NCBI RefSeq assembly: GCF_014201115.1
Contig: NZ_JACHDO010000001.1
Span: 2,108,001 to 2,172,000, forward strand
Length of the DNA: 64,000 nt
Source of the DNA: Nocardiopsis metallicus
Lineage (GTDB): Bacteria > Actinomycetota > Actinomycetes > Streptosporangiales > Streptosporangiaceae
Direction of reading: 5' to 3'
Part shown: positions 8,924 to 17,157 of the stretch, in pieces
How the letters are laid out: each line of letters opens with the position of its first letter
How positions within the stretch are numbered: the stretch's first letter is position 1
Notes under the pieces: generated by a model
Told to the model about the DNA's origin: nothing
The model's database searches: none
Seen by the model: the letters and a program-made list of their open reading frames with translations, nothing else
Program-made: the position numbers and the translations under genes

Positions 8924-9745
8924 TTACTGTGCGCGGAACCGCCCGGGGCTCATCCCGGTGACCCGCCGGAACACCGTGCCGAACGCGCTCGCCGAGTGGT
9001 AGCCGACGCGCTCGGCGACCTCCTCGATCTCCTCTCCCCCGCACAGCAGCGTGATCGCGTGCTGCACGCGCGCGGCGGCCAGCCACTGGCTGAACCCGAG
9101 CCCGGTCTGCGCCCGGAAGGCCCGCGTGATGGTCCGGCCGCTCACGTCCAGCCGCACCGCCCAGGCCGCCAGGGTGGTGTCGTCGGCCGGGTCGGCGCGC
9201 ACGGCGGACACGATCGGCGCCAGCAATGAGGAATCGGGGATCTTCAGGAGGAGTTCGACCGGGGCCGGCGCGAGCAGGTCGAGCACCAGCGCCTCGGTCT
9301 TGGCCCGTGAGTCGGCGGCCAGGCCCTCGGTGTTGAGCCGCTCCAGCAGCAGCCGCAGCAGCGGGGTGACCTCCACCGCGACGGGGGTGTCCGCGATCGC
9401 CGGGACCGCGTGGATACCGAACTGCGCGGCGTGGTGCCAGGTGCCCGCCGGGGTCCATCCGGAGTGGAGGGTTCCGGCCGGGATCCACAGGCCGACCGAC
9501 GGGGTGACGGTCCACATCCGCGCCCCGATCCTGGCCGTGGACGCGCCGCGCTGGTTCCAGAGCAGCTCGTGCGTGGGGTGGGAGTGCTCCTCCCAGTAGG
9601 TGTCGCGGGCGATGACCTCGTCGGTGCCGTAGACGACGAACGGCACGTCGATCTCGCCCGCCGCGTAGAGGGGGAGCCTGCGGCTGTCGACCGCCTCCGC
9701 CCGCCCGCGGCGCTTGCCGCGCCCGGCCGCGGTGTTCGGCGCCAT
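8924..9745 (-). CDS. AraC-family transcriptional regulator
   Basis: About 273 residues: an N-terminal cupin-like sensing region (HSHPTHELLWNQRG, GLWIPAGTLHSGW) and a C-terminal double helix-turn-helix (LAAWAVRLDVSGRTITRAFRAQTG, then EEVAERVGYHSASAFGTVFRRVTGMSPGRFR). This is the architecture of cupin AraC regulators often placed beside siderophore uptake genes. It lies upstream of the fec-type operon on the same strand and divergent from a second siderophore lipoprotein, so either could be its target. ATG 9745 is used; a GTG at 9760 in the same frame is possible. Confidence 0.88.
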   Translation of the reverse strand: MAPNTAAGRGKRRGRAEAVDSRRLPLYAAGEIDVPFVVYGTDEVIARDTYWEEHSHPTHELLWNQRGASTARIGARMWTVTPSVGLWIPAGTLHSGWTPAGTWHHAAQFGIHAVPAIADTPVAVEVTPLLRLLLERLNTEGLAADSRAKTEALVLDLLAPAPVELLLKIPDSSLLAPIVSAVRADPADDTTLAAWAVRLDVSGRTITRAFRAQTGLGFSQWLAAARVQHAITLLCGGEEIEEVAERVGYHSASAFGTVFRRVTGMSPGRFRAQ

Positions 9746-9799
9746 GTCTCGTATGACCACGCCAGCAAGGTTACGCCCGCCGAGCACCTGCACCCAATG

Positions 9800-9818
9800 A
9801 AAGGGTAGCCTTGCCTTA
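9800..9818 (+). promoter_or_regulatory. Weak iron-box-like sequence between divergent genes
   Basis: AAAGGGTAGCCTTGCCTTA agrees with the DtxR/IdeR consensus at about 13 of 19 positions, with the central TAGCCT core retained. It lies between the AraC-family gene and the second siderophore lipoprotein, 25 bases before the latter's ATG. Placement before an iron-uptake gene favours a real but weak site; sequence alone is not conclusive. Confidence 0.5.
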
Positions 9819-9842
9819 TTTTCTGCCCCAAGGAGGCTTCCG

Positions 9843-10796
9843 ATGACACGGATGTCGGTAGGAGTGTCCGGTGCTCTGGCGATTCTGCTGATCGCCGGTT
9901 GCGGCACGGCCCGGGACACGGAGGAGGGGCCCGGCGCCCCGGGCGAGGGACCCTACCCGCTGACCGTGGCGACCGCCTACGGGGAGGTCACCGTCGAACA
10001 GGCGCCGGAGCGGGTGGTCGCGCTCGGGTTCGCCCCGGCCGAGGAACTGCTCGCCCTGGGCGTGGAACCGATCGGCGTGGCCGAGGAGCCCGACACCCTC
10101 GAACAGAGCGTGCCGTGGCTGGCCGAGGAGATCGCCGGCACCGCCGAGGCCGGGCTGCTCACCGGCGACGGCGAGCCCAACATCGAGGCCATCGCGGCGC
10201 TCGCCCCGGACCTGATCATCGCCCAGACCCACCAGCTGCCCGACCGGGCGAGCTTCGAACGGCTGAACGCGATCGCCCCGACCGTCCTGCCCGACACCGA
10301 CGCCGTCAACGCCGACTGGGACGAACGCCTGCTCAAGACCGCCGAGGCGTTGGACCGCACCGACGAGGCCGAGGAGCTGGTGGCCGGGATCGAGGCGGAG
10401 TTCGCCGGGATCGGCGCGACCGTCCCCGACATCGGGGACCGCACCTACCAGTGGGTGCGCGCCGACGCGGACGGCTACACCTTCGGCAACGGTGCGCTGT
10501 TCGAGCTGTTCGGTCTGAAGCCGGCCGACAACCAGGACAACACCCAGGGCGGCGATCCGCTGTCGCGGGAGCACACCGCCGACCTGGACGCCGACCTCCT
10601 CGCCGTCTGGGCTCCGGGCGAGGACGAGCGCCGACGGCTCGACGAGGACCCCCTGTTCCAGGGCCTGCCCGCGGTCGGGGCGGGCACCGTGTACTACGCC
10701 GACCTCGCCTTCGCCAACGCCATCAACTCGGCGGGACCGATCAGCCTGCGCTGGCTCGCCGAGGAGTTGCGCCCGACCATCGAGGAGCTCGGCTAA
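9843..10796 (+). CDS. Second iron-siderophore substrate-binding lipoprotein
   Basis: 317-residue type III periplasmic binding protein. The signal peptide ends in the lipobox LIAGC (Cys20). Family features are APERVVALGFAPAEELLALGVEPIGV near residues 55-80 and IAALAPDLIIAQTHQ. AAGGAGG ends six bases before the ATG. No permease or ATPase follows, so it probably feeds the transporter encoded at 4.8-7.7 kb with another siderophore or delivers to a system elsewhere. It is transcribed divergently from the AraC regulator across an iron-box-like site. Confidence 0.9.
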   Translation: MTRMSVGVSGALAILLIAGCGTARDTEEGPGAPGEGPYPLTVATAYGEVTVEQAPERVVALGFAPAEELLALGVEPIGVAEEPDTLEQSVPWLAEEIAGTAEAGLLTGDGEPNIEAIAALAPDLIIAQTHQLPDRASFERLNAIAPTVLPDTDAVNADWDERLLKTAEALDRTDEAEELVAGIEAEFAGIGATVPDIGDRTYQWVRADADGYTFGNGALFELFGLKPADNQDNTQGGDPLSREHTADLDADLLAVWAPGEDERRRLDEDPLFQGLPAVGAGTVYYADLAFANAINSAGPISLRWLAEELRPTIEELG

Positions 10797-10939
10797 GAGC
10801 CTGCCCCGAACCGGCCGGGAACCGCCCTACCCCGGTGTCCTGCCGCCAGAAGCGCGGTACCACCGAAACCCAGTGCACCGAAACGGCTCCTGGTGGCACC
10901 GCCCTCGTGAAGGGGCGAACCCGCTCCGGGCGGGCCGTG

Positions 10940-11341
10940 TCACAGTGAGCGCTGGTCCCGACGCAGGGGGTGGTCGTCGGGGATCTGGACCAGGACGATG
11001 CGCACCCCGTCGGGGTCGGCGATCCACGCCTCGACCAAGCCCCAGAACTCCGTCCGGGGCTCGCGCAGCCCGTTGACACCGGCCGCCGTCAGCCGGGTGT
11101 ACTCGGCCTCGACGTCGCGCACCTGCAACCACAGGGAGAGCGGCGGCACCCCGGAGGGTTCGGCGGCCCCAGAGACCTCCAACAGCCCGTTGCCCAGGAA
11201 GAACACCGTCCCGAGGGCCTCGGGGGCGCCGAACTCGCGGTGCACCGCCAGCCCCAGCACGTCCCGGTAGAAGTCACGGCTGCGCCGAAGGTCGGTGGGC
11301 CGCAACAGGATGCGGCTGCTCAGAACGTCCATGCCCGGCAT
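10940..11341 (-). CDS. VOC-family (glyoxalase/bleomycin-resistance fold) protein
   Basis: 133-residue protein with the two beta-alpha-beta-beta-beta units of the vicinal-oxygen-chelate fold: SSRILLRPTDLRRSRDFYRDVLGLAVHREF at the N-terminus and LSLWLQVRDVEAEYTRLTAAGV...ADPDGVRIVLVQIP at the C-terminus. A metal-binding Glu in the second half (LVEAWIADPDG) is compatible with activity. Substrate is not predictable. The next Met, nine bases inside, could also be the start. Convergent with the preceding lipoprotein gene and followed at a distance by the zinc ATPase on the same strand. Confidence 0.8.
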   Translation of the reverse strand: MPGMDVLSSRILLRPTDLRRSRDFYRDVLGLAVHREFGAPEALGTVFFLGNGLLEVSGAAEPSGVPPLSLWLQVRDVEAEYTRLTAAGVNGLREPRTEFWGLVEAWIADPDGVRIVLVQIPDDHPLRRDQRSL

Positions 11342-11394
11342 GGTCGCATCTGCGGCCCCTGCCCGAGAAGAACCCACGGCTCGCGGCCCGGCGG

Positions 11395-12039
11395 TCACGC
11401 GAGGGTGTTCGGGACCGCCACCCTCCCCTGGTCGAGGGTGAGCAGGTGGTCCGCCCCCCGCGCTTCCTCGGCGAAGTGGGTGGCGTGCACGACCGTGACT
11501 CCCTCGGCCGCGATGTCGGCGACGGTCCGGCTGATCCGCTCCCGAGCCTCCTGGTCCAGCCCGGCGGAGGGTTCGTCCAGGAGCAACAAGTCCGCCTCCT
11601 GGGCCAGGCCCTGGGCGATCAGGGCGCGCTGGCGCTGACCACCGGAGAGCCCGCCGAGGCCGCGGTCGGCGAGGTCGGCCACCCCGGCCCGCTCCATGCA
11701 GCGGGCCACCACCGCCCGGTCGTGGCGGGTGAGCGGACGCCACAGGCCCCGGTGCGCCCAGCGGCCCATGGCCACCGCGGCCCGCACGGTGAGCGGCAGG
11801 GTGTCGGGGACCGCGCTGCGCTGCACGACGAAGGCGGGGCGGGCCGCGCGGGCGCCCCGGTCCGGTGTGACCTTTCCCCGCCTGAGCGGCACCGTGCCCG
11901 CCAGGACCCCGAGCAGCGTTGACTTTCCCGCACCGTTGGGCCCCACCAGGGCGGTGACCGCCCCTTCGGGGACCTCAGCGCTCACGCCCTTGAGGACGTC
12001 GGTCCTCCCGTAGCCCGCGTACAGGTCGTCCAGTAGCAC
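11395..12039 (-). CDS. aztA: Zinc ABC transporter ATP-binding protein AztA
   Basis: 214-residue ABC ATPase: Walker A VGPNGAGKST, signature LSGGQRQRALIAQGL, Walker B LLLLDEPSAGLD and an H-loop ATHF in place of the more usual THD. It belongs to the ZnuC/AztA metal-importer group. GTG 12039 is preceded by AGAGGGG at a suitable distance; a longer open frame would run through the promoter and the divergent permease. It faces aztB across a Zur box, and the rest of the zinc importer follows on the other strand, so both transcripts should be repressed by zinc together. Confidence 0.85.
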   Translation of the reverse strand: MLLDDLYAGYGRTDVLKGVSAEVPEGAVTALVGPNGAGKSTLLGVLAGTVPLRRGKVTPDRGARAARPAFVVQRSAVPDTLPLTVRAAVAMGRWAHRGLWRPLTRHDRAVVARCMERAGVADLADRGLGGLSGGQRQRALIAQGLAQEADLLLLDEPSAGLDQEARERISRTVADIAAEGVTVVHATHFAEEARGADHLLTLDQGRVAVPNTLA

Positions 12040-12095
12040 GTCGCGCCCCTCTGCTCTCCGGGTGTGCGGATACCGATCGTTCGGCCCGATTTGGA

Positions 12096-12114
12096 AACGA
12101 TAATGGTTATCGTT
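12096..12114. promoter_or_regulatory. Zur box in the aztA/aztB divergent promoter
   Basis: Perfect inverted repeat AACGATAA-TGG-TTATCGTT. Arm length, 3-base spacer and the GATAA/TTATC core match actinobacterial Zur operators. It lies 57 bases before the aztA start and 15 bases before the aztB ATG, where a repressor could block both promoters. Two more boxes of the same design occur at 24972 and 59627 in this window. Confidence 0.88.
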
Positions 12115-12129
12115 ATAGAGTGTCCCATC

Positions 12130-13038
12130 ATGGAAGCACTGATCGAACCCTTCGGGGTCACCTTCGTCCAGCGCGCGCTGTGGGCCGGACTCCTGGTCTC
12201 GGCCGTCTGCGCGATCGCGGGCACCTGGGTGGTCCTGCGGGGCATGGCCTTCCTCGGGGACGCGATGTCGCACGGCATGCTGCCCGGGGTGGCCCTGGCC
12301 GCCCTGCTCGGGCAGAGCCTGTTCCTGGGCGCCGCCCTGGCCGCGGCGGCCATGGCGGCCGGGGTCACCGCGCTGAGCCGATCACCCCGGCTGTCCCAGG
12401 ACACGAGCATCGGCCTGCTGTTCGTGGGGATGCTCTCGGCGGGTGTGATCCTGGTGTCGCACTCGGCGTCCTACGCCGTGGACCTCACCGCGTTCCTCTT
12501 CGGTGACGTACTCGGGGTGCGGGAGCGGGACCTGGTCCACCTGGGAATCTCCCTGGCGGTGGCGCTGGTGGTCGCGGTCGTGGGCCACCGGGCCTTCGTC
12601 GCGCTGGCCTTCGACCCCCGCAAGGCGCACACCCTGGGCCTGGCCCCGCGGGTGGCGCACTTCGCCCTGCTCGGCCTGGTCACCCTCGCGGTGGTCGCCT
12701 CGTTCCACGTGGTCGGCACCCTGCTGGTGTTCGGCCTGCTCATCGCCCCGCCCGCCGCGGCGCTGCTCTGGGCCAGGAGCATCCCCGCGATCATGCTCAC
12801 CGCCGCCCTGCTGGGCGGTACCGCGACCTACGTCGGCCTGCTCGTGTCCTGGCACTGGGGCACGGCGGCCGGGGCGAGTATCGCGGCCTCGGCCGTGGCG
12901 TTCTTCTTCGTCTCCGCGCTGGCCGCCGCGCTGCGTTCACGACTGACCGGGAAGGCACGCCCCCTCCCACCCGAAGAGCACGACTCACCCGCCCCCCTGA
13001 TCCCGAACACCCCTATGGAGAGGCCGGTGTCGTCTTGA
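12130..13038 (+). CDS. aztB: Zinc ABC transporter permease AztB
   Basis: 302-residue ZnuB-family (ABC-3) permease with seven to eight hydrophobic segments. Family motifs are seen: GTWVVLRGMAFLGDAMSHGMLPGVALA near residues 32-58 and the late VVGTLLVFGLLIAPPAAALL. The ATG at 12130 has no clear Shine-Dalgarno sequence and lies about 15 bases after the Zur box, so the message may be nearly leaderless. Its TGA overlaps the TTG start of the next gene. Confidence 0.88.
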   Translation: MEALIEPFGVTFVQRALWAGLLVSAVCAIAGTWVVLRGMAFLGDAMSHGMLPGVALAALLGQSLFLGAALAAAAMAAGVTALSRSPRLSQDTSIGLLFVGMLSAGVILVSHSASYAVDLTAFLFGDVLGVRERDLVHLGISLAVALVVAVVGHRAFVALAFDPRKAHTLGLAPRVAHFALLGLVTLAVVASFHVVGTLLVFGLLIAPPAAALLWARSIPAIMLTAALLGGTATYVGLLVSWHWGTAAGASIAASAVAFFFVSALAAALRSRLTGKARPLPPEEHDSPAPLIPNTPMERPVSS

Positions 13039-14222
13039 GACGTCCCGCTACCGCCCTGTTCCCGGCGGCCCTGATCACCCTGCTCGTCTCCGGTTGCCTG
13101 GGCGGTTCCCCCGAAGCCGCCGACACCCCCGAGGACGAGGAGACACCCCACGGTTACGTGGAGGGCGCGGAGGAAACCGCCGAACCGCAGTCCCGCCTGG
13201 TCGTCGCGGACTCCGACACCGGGCAGGTCCACCTCCTGGACCTGATCACAGAAGAGGTCTCCGACCTCGGCGAGGTACCCGGCGTCGACGGGATCATGGG
13301 CGACGGCCGATTCGCCTATCTCAATTCATCCGGTGACGGGACCTTTGAAGTCTTCGACAGCGGTGTGTGGACCGTGGACCACGGCGACCACAACCACTAC
13401 TACCGGACCGGCGCGGGCCGGGTCGGCGCCCTGGACGGGGTGATCGGCTCCGACGTGGTCACCGACACCGTTCTGACCTCCGTCACCGACACTGGCGGAG
13501 CCTCCCTGGTCCTGATCCGCGAAGGACTGGAGGACGGCTCGGTCGAGACCGCGGACGTGGTCACCGACGGGCCGGTCGCGGCCTACCCCTACAAGGGGGT
13601 CCTGGTCACCGCCGACAGCTCTGACGGCTCCGTCCGGACAGTGGGGCGGGACGGCGACCCCGGCGAGACGTTGGACGAGACCTGTGAGGCCCCCCAGGGG
13701 GCGGCCGTCACACGTCGCGGCCTGGTCGTCGGCTGCGAGGAAGGGGCGCTCCACGTCACCGAGGACGACGACTCCCTCGACGCCGAGATGCTCCCCTACC
13801 CGGCGTCCGGGCGCGTCGACGCCTTCCACCACCGCCCCGGTTCAGCCGTCCTTGCCGCGCTGTCCACCGACGGCGACCCGTGGGTGCTGGACCTGGCCGC
13901 CGCGGAGTGGCGCCCCGTCGACCTCGACGACACGGTGGCGGTGACCGCGGCCGGTGAGGACATGCCGGTCCTCGCGCTGACCGGGGACGGAACCCTGTAC
14001 TCCCTGGATCCGGAGACGGGTGAGCAGGAGGCCAGCACCCCGCTGCTGGAGGAGCTGGACCCCGAGCACCCGCCCACCGTGCAGGTGGACACCTCCCGCG
14101 CCTACGTCAACGACGCCGAAGCCGGGGTCGTCCACGAGATCGACTACAACGACGACCTGCGTGTGGCCCGCACCCTCGACGTGGGCATCGCGCCGCACCT
14201 GATGGTCGAGACCGGACGGTGA
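13035..14222 (+). CDS. AztD-like beta-propeller lipoprotein (putative zinc chaperone), first copy
   Basis: 395-residue secreted lipoprotein (lipobox LVSGC, Cys about residue 21) with repeated short beta-strand units such as SRLVVADSDTGQVHLLDL and LALTGDGTLYSLDPETGEQ, as in a beta-propeller. A histidine cluster H116, H119, H121 (DHGDHNHYY) is a plausible metal site. It sits between the permease and binding-protein genes with TTGA and GTGA overlaps. Same length as the more typical AztD at 15218. By analogy with AztD it would pass zinc to AztC outside the membrane; I infer this from context and fold, and direct homology to AztD is less sure than for the second copy. Confidence 0.7.
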   Translation: MRRPATALFPAALITLLVSGCLGGSPEAADTPEDEETPHGYVEGAEETAEPQSRLVVADSDTGQVHLLDLITEEVSDLGEVPGVDGIMGDGRFAYLNSSGDGTFEVFDSGVWTVDHGDHNHYYRTGAGRVGALDGVIGSDVVTDTVLTSVTDTGGASLVLIREGLEDGSVETADVVTDGPVAAYPYKGVLVTADSSDGSVRTVGRDGDPGETLDETCEAPQGAAVTRRGLVVGCEEGALHVTEDDDSLDAEMLPYPASGRVDAFHHRPGSAVLAALSTDGDPWVLDLAAAEWRPVDLDDTVAVTAAGEDMPVLALTGDGTLYSLDPETGEQEASTPLLEELDPEHPPTVQVDTSRAYVNDAEAGVVHEIDYNDDLRVARTLDVGIAPHLMVETGR

Positions 14223-15160
14223 CCGAAATGAACCCCCGAACCACACCCGCCGAACGCGCCCTCTCCGCCCTCGTGGCCACCGGCCTCGCCCTCACCCTGG
14301 CCTCGTGCTCCTCCGACGGCCAGGACACCGGGGTCGTGGTGACCACCAACATCCTCGGTGACATCACCGAACGGATCGTCGGTGATCAAGCACGGGTCAC
14401 CGTACTGATGAAACCCGACACCGACCCGCACTCCTTCGCCATCTCCGCCCAGGAGGCCGCGACCCTGGAGAACGCCTCCCTCGTCGTGCACAACGGCCTC
14501 GGGCTGGAAGAAGGTGTCGCGCACAACGTCACCGCCGCCGCGGAGGAGGGTGTTGCCGCGCTGGAGGTCGGGGCGGGCGTCGATCCCCTCCCCTACACCT
14601 CCGACGAGAGCGAGGGCGAGCCCGACCCGCACTTCTGGACCGACCCGGAGCGAGTGCTCATGGCCGTGGACCTGATCACCGAGAGCGTGATCGAGGAAGT
14701 CGGGGGCGTGGACGCCGACACCGTGCGCGCCAACGCCGAGGCCTACGCGGCCGAGGTCGCCGAACTCGACACCTGGATGGGAGAGGAGTTCGCCGCCCTG
14801 CCCAGGGAGAACCGCAGGTTGGTGACCAACCACCACGTCTTCGGCTACCTCGCCGACCGCTACGACTTCGAGGTCATCGGCGCGGTGATCCCCAGCGGCA
14901 CCACCCTGGCCTCGCCCAGCACCTCCGACCTCAAGGAGCTGTCGGACGCCGTCGCCGAGGCGGGTGTCTCGGCCGTCTTCGCCGACTCCTCCCAGCCCGA
15001 CCGGCTGGCCACCGTCATGGCGGAGGAAGCCGGAGTGGAGATCGAGGTGATCCCGCTCTTCTCCGAGTCCCTCAGCGCGGAGGGAGAAGGGGCCGAGACC
15101 TACCTGGAAATGATGCGCTCCAACACCGAAGCCATCACCGCCGGGCTCGGCGCGAGCTGA
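14219..15160 (+). CDS. aztC: Zinc ABC transporter substrate-binding lipoprotein AztC
   Basis: 313-residue cluster A-I metal-binding protein. The signal peptide ends in LASC. Putative zinc ligands are His71 (DPHSF), His138 (DPHFW), His205/206 (TNHHVFGY) and Asp256 (FADSS), the usual three-His-one-Asp set. The loop before His138 is short and acidic rather than long and His-rich, as in AztC compared with ZnuA. GTG 14219 overlaps the previous stop as GTGA; an ATG nine bases later is an alternative. Confidence 0.9.
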   Translation: MTEMNPRTTPAERALSALVATGLALTLASCSSDGQDTGVVVTTNILGDITERIVGDQARVTVLMKPDTDPHSFAISAQEAATLENASLVVHNGLGLEEGVAHNVTAAAEEGVAALEVGAGVDPLPYTSDESEGEPDPHFWTDPERVLMAVDLITESVIEEVGGVDADTVRANAEAYAAEVAELDTWMGEEFAALPRENRRLVTNHHVFGYLADRYDFEVIGAVIPSGTTLASPSTSDLKELSDAVAEAGVSAVFADSSQPDRLATVMAEEAGVEIEVIPLFSESLSAEGEGAETYLEMMRSNTEAITAGLGAS

Positions 15161-15217
15161 CCCGGCGGTGAGCACCCCCCGTCCCCGCACACCATCCACC
15201 CCGAAGAGAGAACCCGT

Positions 15218-16405
15218 ATGCGCACCAACCGCATCACCCGCGGAGCGGCCCTGCCCGCGCTGCTGTCCGCAGGTCTACTGCTGACCGCCTGCGGCACCGG
15301 ATCCGACGAGACCTCCACGGGCGCCGACGGAGAGGACGCGCCGGCCGAGACCGTCGCCACCGACCCCCTGGTCACCACCTACGACGGCGGACTGTACGTC
15401 CTGGACGGCGAGACCCTCGACGTGGTCGCCGACATCGAACTGGAGGGCTTCAACCGGATCAACCCCGGCGGGGACGACCGGCACGTCTTCGTCTCCACCT
15501 CCGAGGGCTTCCAGGTCCTGGACGCCGCGGGAGCGGAACTGACCGACACCCTCTTCACCGCCGACACCCCCGGGCACGTCGTGCGGCACGACGACCGGAC
15601 GGTCCTGTTCGCCGACGGAACCGGCGAGGTCACCGCCTTCGACAGCGACGCCCTCGGCAACGGACTGCCTGAGGACCTCGACGTCTACACCACCGAGGAG
15701 GCCCACCACGGTGTGGCGGTCGAACTGGCGAACGGCGAGCTCCTCGTGACCCTCGGCGACGAAGAGGAGCGGGTCGGCGCCATCGTCCTGGACGAGAACC
15801 GGGAGGAGATCGCCCACAGCGAGGACTGCCCGGGCGTGCACGGTGAGAGCGCCGCTCAGGGCGGGGCCATCGCGATCGGTTGCCAGGACGGGGCCCTGAT
15901 CTACCAGGACGGCGCGTTCACCAAGGTGGACGCCGAGGACGACTACGGCCGGATCGGCAACCAGGCCGGTTCCTACCAGTCACCGATCATCCTGGGCGAC
16001 TACAAGACCGACCCGGACGCCGAGCTGGAGCGTCCCGAGCGCATCGCACTGATCGACACCACCGACGCCAGCCTGGAGCTGGTCGACCTGCCCTCCAGCT
16101 ACACCTTCCGCTCCCTGGGCCGCGGCCCCGGCGGCGAGGCCCTGGTCCTGGGCACCGACGGAGCCCTGCACGTCATCGACGCCGAGTCGGCCGAGATCAC
16201 CGACAGCATCGAGCTGATGGACGAGTGGGAGGAGCCCCTGGAGTGGCAGGACCCCCGTCCCGCCCTCTTCGTCCGGGGCGGCACCGCCTACGTGAGCGAC
16301 CCGGCCACCCGGCAGATCCACGCGGTGGACCTGTCCTCCGCTGAGGTCACCGGATCGGTGACCCTGGACGAGGCCCCCAACGAGCTGAGCGGCGTCGCCC
16401 ACTAG
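15218..16405 (+). CDS. aztD: Zinc metallochaperone AztD
   Basis: 395-residue lipoprotein (lipobox LTAC) of the AztD beta-propeller family. Recognisable features are EEAHHGVAVELANGELLVTL (His163, His164), the CPGVHGE motif and a GCQDGALIYQ repeat. In Paracoccus, AztD hands zinc to AztC in the periplasm; here the lipid anchor would keep it on the outer face of the membrane. It follows aztC by 57 bases and is the last gene before a strong hairpin terminator. The operon therefore carries two propellers, this one being the closer match to characterised AztD. Confidence 0.85.
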   Translation: MRTNRITRGAALPALLSAGLLLTACGTGSDETSTGADGEDAPAETVATDPLVTTYDGGLYVLDGETLDVVADIELEGFNRINPGGDDRHVFVSTSEGFQVLDAAGAELTDTLFTADTPGHVVRHDDRTVLFADGTGEVTAFDSDALGNGLPEDLDVYTTEEAHHGVAVELANGELLVTLGDEEERVGAIVLDENREEIAHSEDCPGVHGESAAQGGAIAIGCQDGALIYQDGAFTKVDAEDDYGRIGNQAGSYQSPIILGDYKTDPDAELERPERIALIDTTDASLELVDLPSSYTFRSLGRGPGGEALVLGTDGALHVIDAESAEITDSIELMDEWEEPLEWQDPRPALFVRGGTAYVSDPATRQIHAVDLSSAEVTGSVTLDEAPNELSGVAH

Positions 16406-16427
16406 GACGTCGGACGCGACCGGCCAC

Positions 16428-16477
16428 GGGCCGTCCGAGTACCCACGCGCATCTGAGCGCCGGTACTCGGGCGGCCC
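16428..16477 (+). terminator. Hairpin terminator of the azt operon
   Basis: 16-base arms, 16428-16443 and 16462-16477, pair fully apart from one U-G wobble around an 18-base loop. The stem lies 22 bases after the aztD stop. There is no long T-run, as is usual for high-GC actinomycete terminators. Confidence 0.75.
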
Positions 16478-16503
16478 GTTCGCGGTACGGGCAGTATGAG
16501 GGC

Positions 16504-17063
16504 ATGAGCGACAGGAGTGCCGCCCCGCCCACCCCGAAGCCCCTCGCCGCAGCTCCCCCGTGCCCACCCTGCAGGTCGCGGTTCTCCTGGTCGGGTCACC
16601 CGCCGCGACCTGGTAAATCGCCCCCGTCCCGGCGGAGAACACCGCGCGGACGGCGGGTTCCCCCTGTCGGAGGCCGGGTACGCGAACGGTACCTGGCCGC
16701 TGAGCGAGGTCGCCGTCGGCGCGGTCGGCCTGGCCGCTGCCCTGGCGGCGACCGCACTGCCCTTCCGGGCGCTGACCGCCGGACACCTGCGCCGGCTGCC
16801 CGGGATCGCGGTCCTGCTTCTGGTTCCGCTTCCGTTGGTGCTGGGCTGATGGTGGACGTCGGCCACGGCCCCGGTGATCGGGGTGAACTCTGAAGCCGTC
16901 TTCACCGGATGGCCGTTCGTCGCCCTGGGGGGCTCATCCTGCTCACGGTGTCGGTGGTCCTGCTGCTGGTCGTCCACCGACGACGCCGCGCCGAACCTGG
17001 CCCCGGGAGCCAGGTCACTGAACACCTCAGCAGCGGATTCGAACTGAGCGCAGCGGTCCTGTG
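16504..17063 (+). pseudogene. Remnant of a small membrane-protein gene
   Basis: The 750 bases between aztD and the next gene hold no intact gene. Protein-like segments appear in different frames: an ATG at 16504 opening MSDRSAAPPTPKPLAA, then PTLQVAVLLVGSPAATW ending in a stop, a hydrophobic WPLSEVAVGAVGLAAALAATALPF stretch, and a final membrane-helix-like FVALGGLILLTVSVVLLLVVHRRRR. Together they look like a 3- to 4-helix membrane protein broken by at least two frameshifts. Family unknown. Confidence 0.45.
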
Positions 17064-17157
17064 ATCAGAGCTGACACCTCACGACCCGGACTTTGGAACA
17101 TCACTACCGCGAATCGGGTGCTTTGACACCGGTGGCGGCCCCGAACAAGATGATCCG

